Under the pieces are notes generated by a model. The model saw nothing but the letters and a program-made list of their open reading frames with translations, was not told the DNA's origin and made no database searches. Of a DNA stretch of 64,000 nt, positions 54,435 through 63,613 are shown piece by piece; the stretch's first letter is position 1, and every line of letters starts with the position of its first letter. A program made the position numbers and the translations under genes. The stretch covers positions 167,993-231,992 of the forward strand of contig JALDRG010000009.1 of the NCBI GenBank assembly GCA_031315995.1, in the 5' to 3' direction. The stretch comes from Nitrospira sp. Its GTDB lineage: Bacteria; Nitrospirota; Nitrospiria; Nitrospirales; Nitrospiraceae.

Positions 54435-56615
54435 TCAGAGAGGCGAGGCCAGCGCCTTCTCCCGCGCCCAATGGCGATGCGGTTCGATGGCCTTGATGAA
54501 CCGTGCCGCGACTTGCTTGGCGGAAGCCTCCCGCGCAACGACCAGCCCTTCGTCATGCTGAACATCTCCGCTCTTCTCTTTTGAGTTGGGCATGCCCGGC
54601 GCTGTGATCGCGTGTTGGACGAGGTCGACGCCCGCGGCAACGGCGGCGATGGCCTTGCAATGCAAGTAGGCTTCCTGCACGAACATCTGCGCCTTGGGTG
54701 TCCTCAGCAGGGTTTGGACGCTCTGCTCGCCGCCCGGTATATAGACGGCGTCAAACAGGACCGATCCCGTGGTCAGCAGGCTGAAGTCGATCTTCATCTC
54801 GCGTCCTTGAGCCGTCTTCAAGCTGCCCGAGCGTGGCGCCACCAGCATCGTCTGGGCTCCTGCCGCCTTCAGCGCCGTCTGCATTGCCGACAGTGCATCA
54901 CCATCGACCCCGTCGGCGGCAAGGATCGCGATCTTCCTGGTCCGAATTCCTTCTTTCGGTCTCAGCACCATGCTCAGTGCCGCCGACTTTTCAAGCGTCG
55001 CCGTGGCCCGCTTCGGCTGAAACTCCTTCGGATCACCGTCTGCGGGGATGCTCATGTTCAGCGGCCCCTCGATTTTCATCACGGACAGTCCCAGCCCCTC
55101 GGCAACCCGTGTGGCCAGGGTCTTATCAACATGGGCGAGCAGACCGACCATACGTTCCCGGATGGCTAGTCTGTCGACCTTCCCCAGCTCAAACTGTAAT
55201 GCGTGAACCAGGTGTTCCTGTTCGGGAACGGACTGACTTCGATAGAACAGGGCCGCCTGGCTGAAGTGGTCGAAGAAACTCTTGCTCCGTTCCCGGACTT
55301 TCGAGCCGGTCAACTTTTCCGCATAACTGAGAAAGCCGCCCATGTCCGCCTTAGCTTGCATCGGGCACCCGCCCCCTACCGAGTTCGGATGATAACTCGA
55401 CTCCCCGACATTGATCGTCTGCCGCATATAACCGTCCCGTTGATTGTTGTGCAGCGGCGCGACAGGCCGATTAATGGGAATCTCATGGAAGTTCGGCCCT
55501 CCCAAGCGGATGAGCTGCGTATCCGTATAGGAAAAGAGCCGTCCCTGTAACAAAGGATCGTTGGTGAAATCGATGCCTGGCACGAGATGCCCAGGATGGA
55601 AGGCGACCTGTTCGGTTTCCGCAAAAAAATTGTCCGGATTCCGATCGAGCGTCATTTTTCCAATGCGCATCACGGGAACCAATTCCTCCGGAATGAGCTT
55701 GGTCGGGTCGAGGAGATCGAATTCAAACTTCTGTTCATCCTTCTCTTCCACCACCTGGACCCCAAGCTCCCACTCGGGATAATTCCCGGCTTCAATCGAC
55801 TCCCACAGGTCGCGGCGCAGGAAATCGGGATCCAATCCTGAAATCTTCTGTGCCTCGTCCCAGAGCACCGAATGGACGCCCAGGAGAGGTTTCCAGTGAA
55901 ACTTGACGAATCGGCCGACGCCCCGATCGTTCACGAAGCGAAAGGTATGGACGCCGAACCCCTCCATCATACGGAAGCTCCGAGGGATGGCGCGATCGGA
56001 CATGACCCACATGATCATGTGCATCGATTCCGGCATCAGTGAAATGAAATCCCAAAAGGTGTCATGGGCCGACGCCGCCTGGGGGATCTCGTTGTGCGGC
56101 TCCGGCTTCACCGCATGGATGAGGTCGGGGAATTTCACGGCATCCTGAATGAAAAAGACGGGCATGTTGTTGCCCACCAGATCGTAATTGCCTTCTTCCG
56201 TGTAGAACTTTACCGCAAACCCCCGCACATCGCGGGCCAAGTCGGTGGAACCGCGCGAGCCGGCCACCGTGGAGAACCGCACAAAGACCGGAGTCCTAGC
56301 CGACGGGTCCTGAAGAAATTTAGCCCTGGTCAAGTCGGCCAGCGGTTTATAGACTTGGAAATATCCATGGGCGGCCGACCCCCTCGCATGGACCACCCGT
56401 TCCGGGATGCGTTCATGATCGAAGTGGGTGATTTTTTCACGGAGAATAAAATCTTCCAGCAGCGAGGGCCCACGCGCCCCGGCCTTCAAACTATTTTGGT
56501 CGTCGTTGATGCGGAGGCCCTGATTCGTCGTCAGATGTTGATCCCGAGACTCTTCCCGGGCAGTCTCGAGGTCGCGGTGTTTCTTACTGTCTTTATTGGA
56601 TTGATCCTTGGGCAT
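54435..56615 (-). CDS. katE: Large-subunit catalase (HPII type)
   Basis: Decomposes hydrogen peroxide. The 726-residue protein is the clade 2, large-subunit form. It has the distal His in [14 protein letters not shown], the [16 protein letters not shown] block, the haem-ligand Tyr region [15 protein letters not shown] and, after the core, a flavodoxin-like DJ-1/PfpI domain ([41 protein letters not shown]). It starts 36 bases after the hemerythrin gene with an AGAAGGAC site, so the two are an oxidative-stress operon. Confidence 0.95.
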   Translation of the reverse strand: MPKDQSNKDSKKHRDLETAREESRDQHLTTNQGLRINDDQNSLKAGARGPSLLEDFILREKITHFDHERIPERVVHARGSAAHGYFQVYKPLADLTRAKFLQDPSARTPVFVRFSTVAGSRGSTDLARDVRGFAVKFYTEEGNYDLVGNNMPVFFIQDAVKFPDLIHAVKPEPHNEIPQAASAHDTFWDFISLMPESMHMIMWVMSDRAIPRSFRMMEGFGVHTFRFVNDRGVGRFVKFHWKPLLGVHSVLWDEAQKISGLDPDFLRRDLWESIEAGNYPEWELGVQVVEEKDEQKFEFDLLDPTKLIPEELVPVMRIGKMTLDRNPDNFFAETEQVAFHPGHLVPGIDFTNDPLLQGRLFSYTDTQLIRLGGPNFHEIPINRPVAPLHNNQRDGYMRQTINVGESSYHPNSVGGGCPMQAKADMGGFLSYAEKLTGSKVRERSKSFFDHFSQAALFYRSQSVPEQEHLVHALQFELGKVDRLAIRERMVGLLAHVDKTLATRVAEGLGLSVMKIEGPLNMSIPADGDPKEFQPKRATATLEKSAALSMVLRPKEGIRTRKIAILAADGVDGDALSAMQTALKAAGAQTMLVAPRSGSLKTAQGREMKIDFSLLTTGSVLFDAVYIPGGEQSVQTLLRTPKAQMFVQEAYLHCKAIAAVAAGVDLVQHAITAPGMPNSKEKSGDVQHDEGLVVAREASAKQVAARFIKAIEPHRHWAREKALASPL

Positions 56616-56651
56616 TGCAGTCCTTCTGGGAAGTCGGTCGGCACTTCCTGC

Positions 56652-57173
56652 CTAACGAGTTGATTTTTTCGTTGATCGTGATCGGGAGGACGAGCGGGCA
56701 CCGGCCTTGCCACGCCCGGAAGCTTTCATCATCAACTGCTCTTTTCTCTTCATCACCCGCGCTTCCAACCCCTCCCAATCAATGCTGCTGGCTTCGGCCT
56801 GGGGCAACATTTCGTCCTCTTCTTCTTCGATGTGGTGTTTAACCAGTTCGCCCAAAACGGTGAATTTGGCCTGGAACTTTTCATCGCTGGGTTTCAGCTT
56901 TTTCAACTCGGCGATCAGCACGTGCACCAGATGATGCTCTTCGACGGCCTCGTTCATGAGCGAATCCTCCTCGATCTCCTTTCGAATGGCGGGGTAGATC
57001 AACCGCTCTTCGAGGTCCGCATGGATCTCCAACTCCTGAATGACGGTTTCGGCAATCTTTGCCTTCTCCCGTCCGTTGGCGTCCTGATAATCTTCGAAGA
57101 GTCCCTTCACCTTTGTATGGTCCTCTTTCAGCATGTCCACCACTTCCGATGCGAATCCCGCTTTCCCAGCCAT
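56652..57173 (-). CDS. Hemerythrin-like HHE domain protein
   Basis: A 173-residue protein with the HHE helical bundle and candidate di-iron ligands: DHTKVKGLFEDY, EIHADLEERLIYPA, EEHHLVHVLI and VKHHIEEEEDEMLPQ. The last 35 residues are a basic Ser/Arg/Lys tail (SRSRSTKKSTR) that could bind DNA or another polyanion. As first gene ahead of katE it may sense or bind oxygen or reactive species, or protect iron. Confidence 0.9.
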   Translation of the reverse strand: MAGKAGFASEVVDMLKEDHTKVKGLFEDYQDANGREKAKIAETVIQELEIHADLEERLIYPAIRKEIEEDSLMNEAVEEHHLVHVLIAELKKLKPSDEKFQAKFTVLGELVKHHIEEEEDEMLPQAEASSIDWEGLEARVMKRKEQLMMKASGRGKAGARSSSRSRSTKKSTR

Positions 57174-57328
57174 GTAATACGCCCCTTTCAGAATGAGTTG
57201 ATTGGTTCGAGAGAAGAATTTATATAACGTACGCTAACACGCCCCTCAGCCCTCGCGAGCTCGGAGAACCCCTAGTTAAATGAGTGGTCTACCGCGTCAG
57301 GCGCCAGAGTCGTGGAAAAGGAGGTGCG

Positions 57329-57508
57329 ATGATTGGAATGGTGTTCGGGGAGGAGTCAACCGACGGCTACGTTTGCCGCAAAGATATGTCCAGCCTGCGA
57401 GTCAGACGACCAAGAGCATATCGCAACCGCCGTCAGGGGAGGCACGGGAAGGGAACTTCTCAGAGGATCCTTCACCTGGGCTATCACGGAACCACAATGT
57501 TGTCCTGA
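57329..57508 (+). CDS. Possible small basic protein (59 residues)
   Basis: ATG 57329 is preceded by a near-perfect AAGGAGG site at 4-5 bases. The product is Arg-rich (RVRRPRAYRNRRQGRHGKG) with one Cys in DGYVCRKDM. Its last 8 codons overlap the end of the convergent membrane-protein gene. No family is recognised. The ribosome site is the main reason to list it; it may be a remnant. Confidence 0.3.
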   Translation: MIGMVFGEESTDGYVCRKDMSSLRVRRPRAYRNRRQGRHGKGTSQRILHLGYHGTTMLS

Positions 57509-57957
57509 CGATGTGTGACGGTGAGGCGCCGAAGCCAGGCCACTGGAACGATGACTTCTTCCCCGATAGAACAGAACACCGGCTCGGAGCTGTTATTACT
57601 TTCGACCAACACCCGCAATGCCGCAGCCTCGATGTCCACTTCCAGGACGCCAAGATGTTCACGGAGATCCACAACGCAGGTGCCGACCCTCGACTGACGA
57701 TCAGCGGCGATGGTTTTCGCCACCACCGGCTCCTGGAGCGTGATCAAATCATTCGGTCTGAACGTCGGTTGGTCCGTCATCTCGAGGACTACCAACACTC
57801 CCGTCCCGATCACGATCACGGCTAAACCAGCGAGAATGGCATTGGCGCGCCGAGGGTAGTGAATCCTCAGCCATCGAGCCACGGTACGAACTCCGATCAC
57901 CAATACGAGGACGATAAAGATCAGAACGGCGAGGATCAACACCAGACGAACATTCAT
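57484..57957 (-). CDS. Two-helix membrane protein of unknown function
   Basis: A 157-residue protein with two N-terminal transmembrane helices (MNVRLVLILAVLIFIVLVLV; ILAGLAVIVIGTGVLVVLEM) and a C-terminal extramembrane domain of about 90 residues (RVGTCVVDLREHLGVLEVDIEAAALRV, in two parts) that contains two Cys. Its ATG overlaps the stop of the REC-PAS gene, so the two are co-translated and may form a sensing pair at the membrane. Confidence 0.7.
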   Translation of the reverse strand: MNVRLVLILAVLIFIVLVLVIGVRTVARWLRIHYPRRANAILAGLAVIVIGTGVLVVLEMTDQPTFRPNDLITLQEPVVAKTIAADRQSRVGTCVVDLREHLGVLEVDIEAAALRVLVESNNSSEPVFCSIGEEVIVPVAWLRRLTVTHRQDNIVVP

Positions 57958-59519
57958 GAAGACTCGTGTATCCGGTTGATGGCAGCCACCACACAGACGC
58001 CCTTCGACGTCCTCTGCGGGGTGAGAGTGACCGTGAGGATAAACTCCGCTCCGTCTTTCCGCAAGCCGACCAGATCACGACGACGGGTGGACGACAGGTC
58101 GTCGGGATGAACCCAAAAGATGGACGACTCGTCAGGACTCTGAGCGCGACACCGTGTCGGAAACAGGCGTTCAATGGACTCCCCCAGCAGTTCACCTGGC
58201 TCGTATCCGAATTGCCTTTCAAAATGCGTATTCACCAGCAGAATCGTTCCTCCGGCATCGACCATAACGATGCCGTTCAGCGCAGACTCCAGCACGGCAC
58301 GGAGCACCTCCACACTCTCGTGCAACGCCTCCTCGGTCCGTTTCCGTTCGGTGATGTCTTGCGCGAACACCAACACTCCAACCACATTCCCTTGCGTGTC
58401 GAGATATGGAACCTTGTCGGTTTGCACCCACCGCTTTTCGCCTGCTCCAGTTTGGTAGGGCTCGATGATCCCGAGCTTGGGCCGCCCTGACACCATCACC
58501 TCCAAGTCGTCCTGGTGATACCGCTCGGCTTCCTCCGGATACAATTCATCGGTCGACCGGCCTTCCACCTCGGCCACGGTCTTCTTGATGGATTCTGCCG
58601 CGCGTCGATTGACGCGCAGAATGCGATTGTGAGAGTCCTTGTACCAGACCATGGCCGGGATCAAATCCAAGAGGACCTGTTGCTGGATCTGCTGTTGCAA
58701 CAGCCGCGCTTCCGCTTCCTTCCGGGCCGTGATGTCCCGCAGGATGCCGCAGTGAACGCGCTGACCATCCGACATCCAACTGCTGAGTGACATCTCAATC
58801 GGAAATTCCCGACCATCCTTGCGCAGGCCGTGCATGGTCACGATGGTACCCTTCAACCGCACATCCCCCGTGGTGCGGACCCGCGCCAATGCCCGTTCGT
58901 GATCGGCTCGGTACCGTTCAGGCATGATCACGGTCAGGCACTCGCCCAGCACCTCCCATGCCCCATACCCGAACAGTCGCTCGGCTGCGCTGTTCCAGGA
59001 CAACATCCGCCCTTCTCCATCCGCGAGCACGATGGCGTCAGGAGCGGTCTGCACCACTTCTCGAAACCGATCCTCGCTGGCCGTCAAGGCCTGCTTGGCA
59101 GCCGCGGCTTCGATGGACAGATGCTTTACCCCCACGGCTCGCCGAACCAGCGCTTTTAATTCTTCGGCATCATAGGGTTTGGTCACATATCCGAAGGCAC
59201 CCTCGGTGAGAGAGGCATGCTTCTTCGCCACTTCAACAAAGGCCGTCAGGATGATCACGGGGAGCATGGGATCAAGTTGTTTCAGGAGAGCGAGGACCGA
59301 GAGTCCGTCCATGTCAGGCAACATCACATCCAGCAACACCGCCGACGGAGACGTTGTCTTGGTCTTGGCGAGGGCGTCGGCACCAGTGCCGGCGTCCAAT
59401 ACACGATAGCCGACGTGCTCCAGGAGATCATGCAGCACGAGTACGATGTCGGGATCGTCGTCTACGATGAGGATCGTAGGAGGGAGAAGCTCGGTCGCGT
59501 TGGGCGTCGGCTTTGACAT
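57954..59519 (-). CDS. Response-regulator receiver protein with three PAS domains and no output domain
   Basis: A 521-residue cytosolic protein: an N-terminal receiver (IDDDP-type ILIVDDDPDIV, D in VLLDVMLPD, K in VTKPYD) followed by PAS domains at about 145-265 (SWNSAAERLFGYGAWE), 275-395 (AMVWYKDSHNRILRVN) and 400-515 (GIVMVDAGGTILLVN). It ends right after the third PAS. No histidine kinase, GGDEF, EAL or HTH part follows, so it must signal by protein contact. The ATG at 59519 is chosen over a TTG at 59537. Confidence 0.85.
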   Translation of the reverse strand: MSKPTPNATELLPPTILIVDDDPDIVLVLHDLLEHVGYRVLDAGTGADALAKTKTTSPSAVLLDVMLPDMDGLSVLALLKQLDPMLPVIILTAFVEVAKKHASLTEGAFGYVTKPYDAEELKALVRRAVGVKHLSIEAAAAKQALTASEDRFREVVQTAPDAIVLADGEGRMLSWNSAAERLFGYGAWEVLGECLTVIMPERYRADHERALARVRTTGDVRLKGTIVTMHGLRKDGREFPIEMSLSSWMSDGQRVHCGILRDITARKEAEARLLQQQIQQQVLLDLIPAMVWYKDSHNRILRVNRRAAESIKKTVAEVEGRSTDELYPEEAERYHQDDLEVMVSGRPKLGIIEPYQTGAGEKRWVQTDKVPYLDTQGNVVGVLVFAQDITERKRTEEALHESVEVLRAVLESALNGIVMVDAGGTILLVNTHFERQFGYEPGELLGESIERLFPTRCRAQSPDESSIFWVHPDDLSSTRRRDLVGLRKDGAEFILTVTLTPQRTSKGVCVVAAINRIHESS

Positions 59520-59715
59520 GGCGGTCAACGAACCCAAGAGAGTCCTCGTCCGACCGTTCCACTGCTTCGGGTGTCATTGTCTTCTTTTTGACGTCAAGAA
59601 TCCAGCTGTCAGCGTGACGGCTCCTGCATGGTGGATGACAAGAATGGGGCGCGAGTCCGGCCGCTTACTGCTCAATACTCGACGCCTCGATGCACGGCTT
59701 TCCGCTCAGGACGCC

Positions 59716-59892
59716 TCATTTCTTCCGGTACACATTCAACCCGATTTTCTCCTCTCGTTCAGGAATCGTGACGTTTCCTTCCGTCGAAGCAATAATCGTG
59801 GTCTTCCCCGAAGCCGATGGACCGAACTCCTTGGATAAATCGACCTTAATGGTCAGTACAGTCCCCTCGACGGTCATCTCCACATTCTTCAT
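59716..59892 (-). CDS. 58-residue protein paired with dodecin
   Basis: The frame runs from ATG 59892 (with GAGGAG 5 bases upstream) to TGA 59716. The product reads VDLSKEFGPSASGKTTIIAS then TEGNVTIPERE and ends LNVYRKK. It is compact, charged and without a signal peptide. It starts 9 bases after the dodecin stop, so the two genes form an operon. The SxSGKTxxIAST pattern looks conserved, but I cannot name the family. Confidence 0.7.
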   Translation of the reverse strand: MKNVEMTVEGTVLTIKVDLSKEFGPSASGKTTIIASTEGNVTIPEREEKIGLNVYRKK

Positions 59893-59901
59893 GGCGCTCC
59901 T

Positions 59902-60105
59902 CTAATCCTTCAGGACAAATGTGACTTTTAGGGCCACACGATATTGCGTGATTTTGCCGTCTTCGATATCCACTTTTTGATCCTCGATCCAGGCGCTCTT
60001 CACGTTTTGCAGCGTCTTGTTCGCGCGAGCGATTCCCATATGGATCGCATCGTCGAAACTCTTCGGTGAAGCGGCAATAATTTCCGTCACTCGTGCAACA
60101 GACAT
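59902..60105 (-). CDS. Dodecin
   Basis: A 67-residue flavin-binding dodecamer protein that stores or buffers flavin. Motifs SVARVTEIIAASPKSFDDAI, GIARANKTLQNVKSAWIEDQ and ITQYRVALKVTFVL match the family, including the Trp in KSAWIEDQ that stacks on flavin. ATG 60105 is set by CAGGAGG 7 bases before; the frame continues upstream but is not dodecin-like. Confidence 0.93.
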   Translation of the reverse strand: MSVARVTEIIAASPKSFDDAIHMGIARANKTLQNVKSAWIEDQKVDIEDGKITQYRVALKVTFVLKD

Positions 60106-60254
60106 GATGGACCTCCTGGTTGAGGGTGAGGACTGCTTCCAGTCAGGCATCAGGCTAGGCCGACCGCAAGGCCGTGTCAAGACGCGAGATACGATAAGAA
60201 TACGAATCGCCGCACAGGGCGGAACGGTCGTGTATCGAGTCTCATGGAACCAGG

Positions 60255-60863
60255 TTATTGCAGGGTGTTCGCCTGAATGAAGAGCGCCTGCTCCAGCGTG
60301 CGAAAAAATTGCTGGTAGGGCTCCGGAGACTCGACGGCCTTGAGGTAATACTGCGCGCTGGCGCGGACAACCAATTGCGTCTCGCCGCGGGGTCGAACGG
60401 TGACTGTGAGGCGCACAAGATTGCTGCGATGATAAAACGGTCCCCAACTCCGGAACTGCCGGGTTAAGATCAGGAGCCCGTCGTCCCGATACAGGTGATA
60501 AGAAGGATCGCCCCATTGCGACGGTTCGTAATCGTCGAACTTCTTACCGGAGACGATGCCGAGGGTTTCATCCAACACTTCGACGGCAAACCCAAGGTCC
60601 TGACAGGTGGAGACGACCGCCTGAATCGTTTTGAGGCGATCGGCAGTGTCGAAGACCCGGCTTTGGGCGGCCCGCACTTTAACCTGACTCGATTCAGACA
60701 GCCAGATCTGGTCGCGTGACTCCCACTGGTTCTCATGTCGCCACTCATACGGCGAGCAGCCGGCGGCGAACGATACAGCCGCCAGCGAGAGGAGGCCGGC
60801 CAGGAACGATCGACCGCTCGACCAGCGGCCTTGAAATCCGGCGGGGTGAACGGGGCGTGGCAC
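60255..60863 (-). CDS. Lipoprotein, last of a tandem paralogous set
   Basis: A 202-residue protein with lipobox (FAAGC, Cys near residue 36). It shares with the two preceding genes a core of about 45 residues: an AQSRVFDT element, a helix IQAVVSTCQDLGFAVEVLDETLGIVSGKKF, and a C-terminal PEPYQQFFRTLEQALFIQ. This is the pattern (R-x-F, LQDLGF-x-(I/V)-E, L-G-(L/I)-V, PxxYQxFFxxxExxLF) repeated in the cluster. An insert of about 35 residues (GLLILTRQFRSWGPFYHRSN) separates the conserved blocks. Confidence 0.8.
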   Translation of the reverse strand: MPRPVHPAGFQGRWSSGRSFLAGLLSLAAVSFAAGCSPYEWRHENQWESRDQIWLSESSQVKVRAAQSRVFDTADRLKTIQAVVSTCQDLGFAVEVLDETLGIVSGKKFDDYEPSQWGDPSYHLYRDDGLLILTRQFRSWGPFYHRSNLVRLTVTVRPRGETQLVVRASAQYYLKAVESPEPYQQFFRTLEQALFIQANTLQ

Positions 60864-60866
60864 CGG

Positions 60867-61304
60867 CTAGTCCTTCACCAGAAATAGCGAACGTTCCACG
60901 GCCGCGAAAAAATTCTGGTACACCTTGGGGTCTTCGATCGGCTTACTATTGTAGATGGCATTGGCGCGGACCATAGTCTTACCGTCCTGCTGTGGACGCA
61001 CAGTCACCGTCACGCCAAGAACATCGTAATAGTTCGGTTCGGCAAACCGAGCCGCCGTCACCAGGCCGAGCGGTTCATTGGCGCGTTCGATGATAAAGCC
61101 CAGATCTTGCAAGGCGGCGAGAACGCCGCGCATCGCGGCCGTGTGGTCCTTGACCTCGAATGTGCGGGTCTGCGCGCTCCTGATCTTCATCTGTGCATCA
61201 GTCGGTGCGAAGAGCTCCTGTCGTGGCTCCGGCGCGGCACAGCCGTGCAGTATGATGCTTCCCATGGTAATTACGACCGTACCGACGACCTGTATCCAAT
61301 TCAT
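60867..61304 (-). CDS. Lipoprotein, paralogue in tandem set
   Basis: A 145-residue protein with lipobox (ILHGC, Cys22). It carries the same core as its neighbours: SAQTRTFEV, MRGVLAALQDLGFIIERANE, PLGLVTAARF and C-terminal DPKVYQNFFAAVERSLFLV. It is the shortest copy and may be closest to the minimal domain. The gene ends 3 bases before the start of the 60863 gene. Confidence 0.85.
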   Translation of the reverse strand: MNWIQVVGTVVITMGSIILHGCAAPEPRQELFAPTDAQMKIRSAQTRTFEVKDHTAAMRGVLAALQDLGFIIERANEPLGLVTAARFAEPNYYDVLGVTVTVRPQQDGKTMVRANAIYNSKPIEDPKVYQNFFAAVERSLFLVKD

Positions 61305-61316
61305 AAATCCTCGTGG

Positions 61317-61961
61317 CTAAATCGTATGCGGCTCCAGGAAGACCGCTTTGGAGAGTTTCGCAAAAAACTGCTGATAAATCTCAGGATCCCGGATCATTTC
61401 CATCTTTTGCTCACCGGGGGGAATGTAATTGCGGTCTGCCTGTCCATCCCCCTTCCACACCGCTCGGTAGAAGATGATACGGACTTCCTGCCGCGAGGCT
61501 GTCTGATTCAGCGGTCGCATCACAAGACTGGCTGCGATCTTTTGATGCAGGTCGACCGGTATGACCAAGTGTCCGAGCGACAGCAACCAGACAAAGAAGC
61601 GGTTGCGATACTGGCCATACTCACGAGCACTCCGTTCTTTCGCCGCTCTCAGAAAACCGACCTCCCGGACACTTTCCTCGACTTGAAACCCGAGATCCTG
61701 GAGCGCGGCAGCCGAGGCCGACAGCAATTCATGCCCGTTCTCCGTTTCAAAGAAACGAGTCTGCATGGCGCGATGAGCGCTGCTCTCCGGCGAGAGTTGA
61801 AAGAGCTCGGCCGGCTGCGTCGGCGGCACGCAGCCGCTGAGTCCGATCGGCAACACCACGAGAAGGATCATGGTCGTGAGCACGCGATGAAGCAGACGAT
61901 CCTCTCGCTCAGAATTGGGTGGAGTTGTAGGCAAAGTCCCTGACCCTTTTCTCCTCGTCAT
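61317..61961 (-). CDS. Lipoprotein, paralogue in tandem set
   Basis: Up to 214 residues with lipobox (GLSGC). The core is AMQTRFFETENG, SASAAALQDLGFQVEESVRE, VGFLRAAKE and DPEIYQQFFAKLSKAVFLE, with an insert of about 50 residues between blocks. The longest frame overlaps the upstream SmpA-like gene by 53 bases without a ribosome site; a start at GTG 61880 or at ATG 61871 would give a shorter, normal lipoprotein signal. The start is therefore uncertain. Confidence 0.8.
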   Translation of the reverse strand: MTRRKGSGTLPTTPPNSEREDRLLHRVLTTMILLVVLPIGLSGCVPPTQPAELFQLSPESSAHRAMQTRFFETENGHELLSASAAALQDLGFQVEESVREVGFLRAAKERSAREYGQYRNRFFVWLLSLGHLVIPVDLHQKIAASLVMRPLNQTASRQEVRIIFYRAVWKGDGQADRNYIPPGEQKMEMIRDPEIYQQFFAKLSKAVFLEPHTI

Positions 61962-62310
61962 ACTTGATGATAATAGTGAGCGTGCGCTGGCGCTGCGAGC
62001 TGGAGCGGTCGCTGGAGTTGGTCCCTAGGATAATCAGCCCGGCGTAGGAGGAACTCGCGGTATCGACGCGATCCGTCGACACCTTGTCGTAAATCCAAAC
62101 TTCTCGGCGCTTATCGTCGGTCGTGACGATATTGGGCGAACCCAGAAGTTCCGCCACCTGCGCAGCCGACATGCCGACTTTGACCTCACCCTGCACACGA
62201 CCGACGGTGAGCCGGTCTTCTTTAATCACCGCTTGTGTTCCACCGCAGCCGTGTACCCCAATCAGAATGAACAACACCACCAGTACGGATCCCCATCGCT
62301 TGTGTCGCAT
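61909..62310 (-). CDS. SmpA/OmlA-type (BamE-like) lipoprotein
   Basis: A 133-residue protein with lipobox (GVHGC, Cys22). The EVKVGMSAAQVAELLGSPNIV motif followed by a strand REVWIYDK is the SmpA/OmlA (BamE-like) fold. The tail is Ser/Arg-rich and ends in TIIIKYDEEKRVRDFAY, typical for the last strand. It is the first gene of the four-gene lipoprotein operon. Confidence 0.85.
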   Translation of the reverse strand: MRHKRWGSVLVVLFILIGVHGCGGTQAVIKEDRLTVGRVQGEVKVGMSAAQVAELLGSPNIVTTDDKRREVWIYDKVSTDRVDTASSSYAGLIILGTNSSDRSSSQRQRTLTIIIKYDEEKRVRDFAYNSTQF

Positions 62311-62494
62311 CGTCTACATCTCCCTTCCTCGGGTGGCCGGGTGAACACCCGGCCGATGGCACATCTTATCCTGCGATGATTCCGGAGGCAAAGGTGGATT
62401 TGCCCGATGCCGCCACGGCCTTTGCAGACATCCATTCAGATGGCTGGACAATTTCATGGAGACCGCTACAATGTTCTCAACGGGAGGTGTCTCG

Positions 62495-63007
62495 ATGCCG
62501 ATGCCGGATGCCATGTCGAATGACGACGTTGAGGCAGCTTGGGGGAGGTTCGTTGAGCAGCCACGTACAGGAGTGCTCCTGACGCTCCGGAACGGACATC
62601 CGTTCGGCTCTCATGTCCTCTACCTCATTGGAGACGATTGGACGCGCGTCTATCTCCACCTGAGCCGGCTGGCATTGCATACGCAGCAACTGCTGCAAGA
62701 TGCCCGGGTCAGCCTGTTTATCGCCGAGCCGGATCGGCCAGGCAAAAACCCGTCTGCCCTGCAGCGTATGAACTTGCAGGGGACCGCTTCGATTCTGCCC
62801 CCGACTCATGAATCGTATGAATCGGTCAAACAGCGCTATCTAGAAAAGTTTCCCCAAGCACAGATGATGTTCGGCTTCGGTGACTTCGCCTTATGGGCGC
62901 TGCAGATGAACGACGCCCACCTCGTGCTCGGATTCGGTCACGCTTACCAGTCCAGCTCTACCGCGCCGAGACAGTGGCACCATCAAACGCCTGAAAAAAA
63001 ATCCTGA
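62495..63007 (+). CDS. HugZ-like / pyridoxamine-oxidase-fold protein
   Basis: A 170-residue FMN-binding split-barrel protein with GVLLTLRNGHPFGSHVLYLIG, then HLSRLALHTQQLLQDARVSLFIAEP and a helical tail with QRYLEKFPQAQMMFGFGDFALWAL, as in the N-terminal half of HugZ haem oxygenases. The start at 62495 follows GGGAGG; two upstream ATGs exist. The length suggests only the split-barrel part, so haem degradation is uncertain. Confidence 0.8.
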   Translation: MPMPDAMSNDDVEAAWGRFVEQPRTGVLLTLRNGHPFGSHVLYLIGDDWTRVYLHLSRLALHTQQLLQDARVSLFIAEPDRPGKNPSALQRMNLQGTASILPPTHESYESVKQRYLEKFPQAQMMFGFGDFALWALQMNDAHLVLGFGHAYQSSSTAPRQWHHQTPEKKS

Positions 63008-63172
63008 TCTGCCTTATTCGCAGCACCGCACCATCATCAACATTCCCCGCTGCCTCGGACGCGATGCCCCCCCAAAGCAGTAGCCTCTCGGCCGAAGGAC
63101 CGATAGTGGTTCACGCACTCTGCACCGTACTCTGCGCAGGGTTACGTGAGTTCGCCGAGAGGATTTCCCCCC

Positions 63173-63613
63173 ATGCTGTTCGTCATTTCCGTGATTGTCG
63201 GCTATCTGTTGTTCTTAGTCGGTCTTGCCGTCGCCGCACCCGGCATCGGTTTCACCGGATCACTCATTGACCTCGTGCCGGGTGGCTGGCGTGATTGGGC
63301 GCACGCGCCGGCCTATGGGGGCCTGGCCTGGTTGGTCATGACGGGATTTCGCTTACGCGGCTGGCCGCTTAGCTACGCCCTGTTCGTCGGAGTCTTGTCG
63401 ACGGTGGTATTCGGTTTGTGGACGGAGGTAGCACAGGGCGCTGCTCCCGGACGGGAAGCCTCCCTGGACGATGTGCTGCACGATCTGTTGGGTGGCATGA
63501 TGGCCGCCGCGCTGGTGCTGTGGCAGCACCGTCTCTCCCACCCGGCGCAAACAACTTTGCTGAGTCGGAGAACGAATCAGCGAGGTCTCATGAAAGGAAT
63601 GGTATCGAGATGA
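63173..63613 (+). CDS. VanZ-like membrane protein
   Basis: A 146-residue protein with three to four transmembrane helices and the VanZ motifs DWAHAPAYGGLAWLV, WTEVAQG and GREASLDDVLHDLLGGMMA. The family is widespread; the role is unknown outside the teicoplanin-resistance VanZ. The start at 63173 is set by GAGAGGA. Its stop overlaps the PilZ gene start as ATGA. Confidence 0.85.
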   Translation: MLFVISVIVGYLLFLVGLAVAAPGIGFTGSLIDLVPGGWRDWAHAPAYGGLAWLVMTGFRLRGWPLSYALFVGVLSTVVFGLWTEVAQGAAPGREASLDDVLHDLLGGMMAAALVLWQHRLSHPAQTTLLSRRTNQRGLMKGMVSR

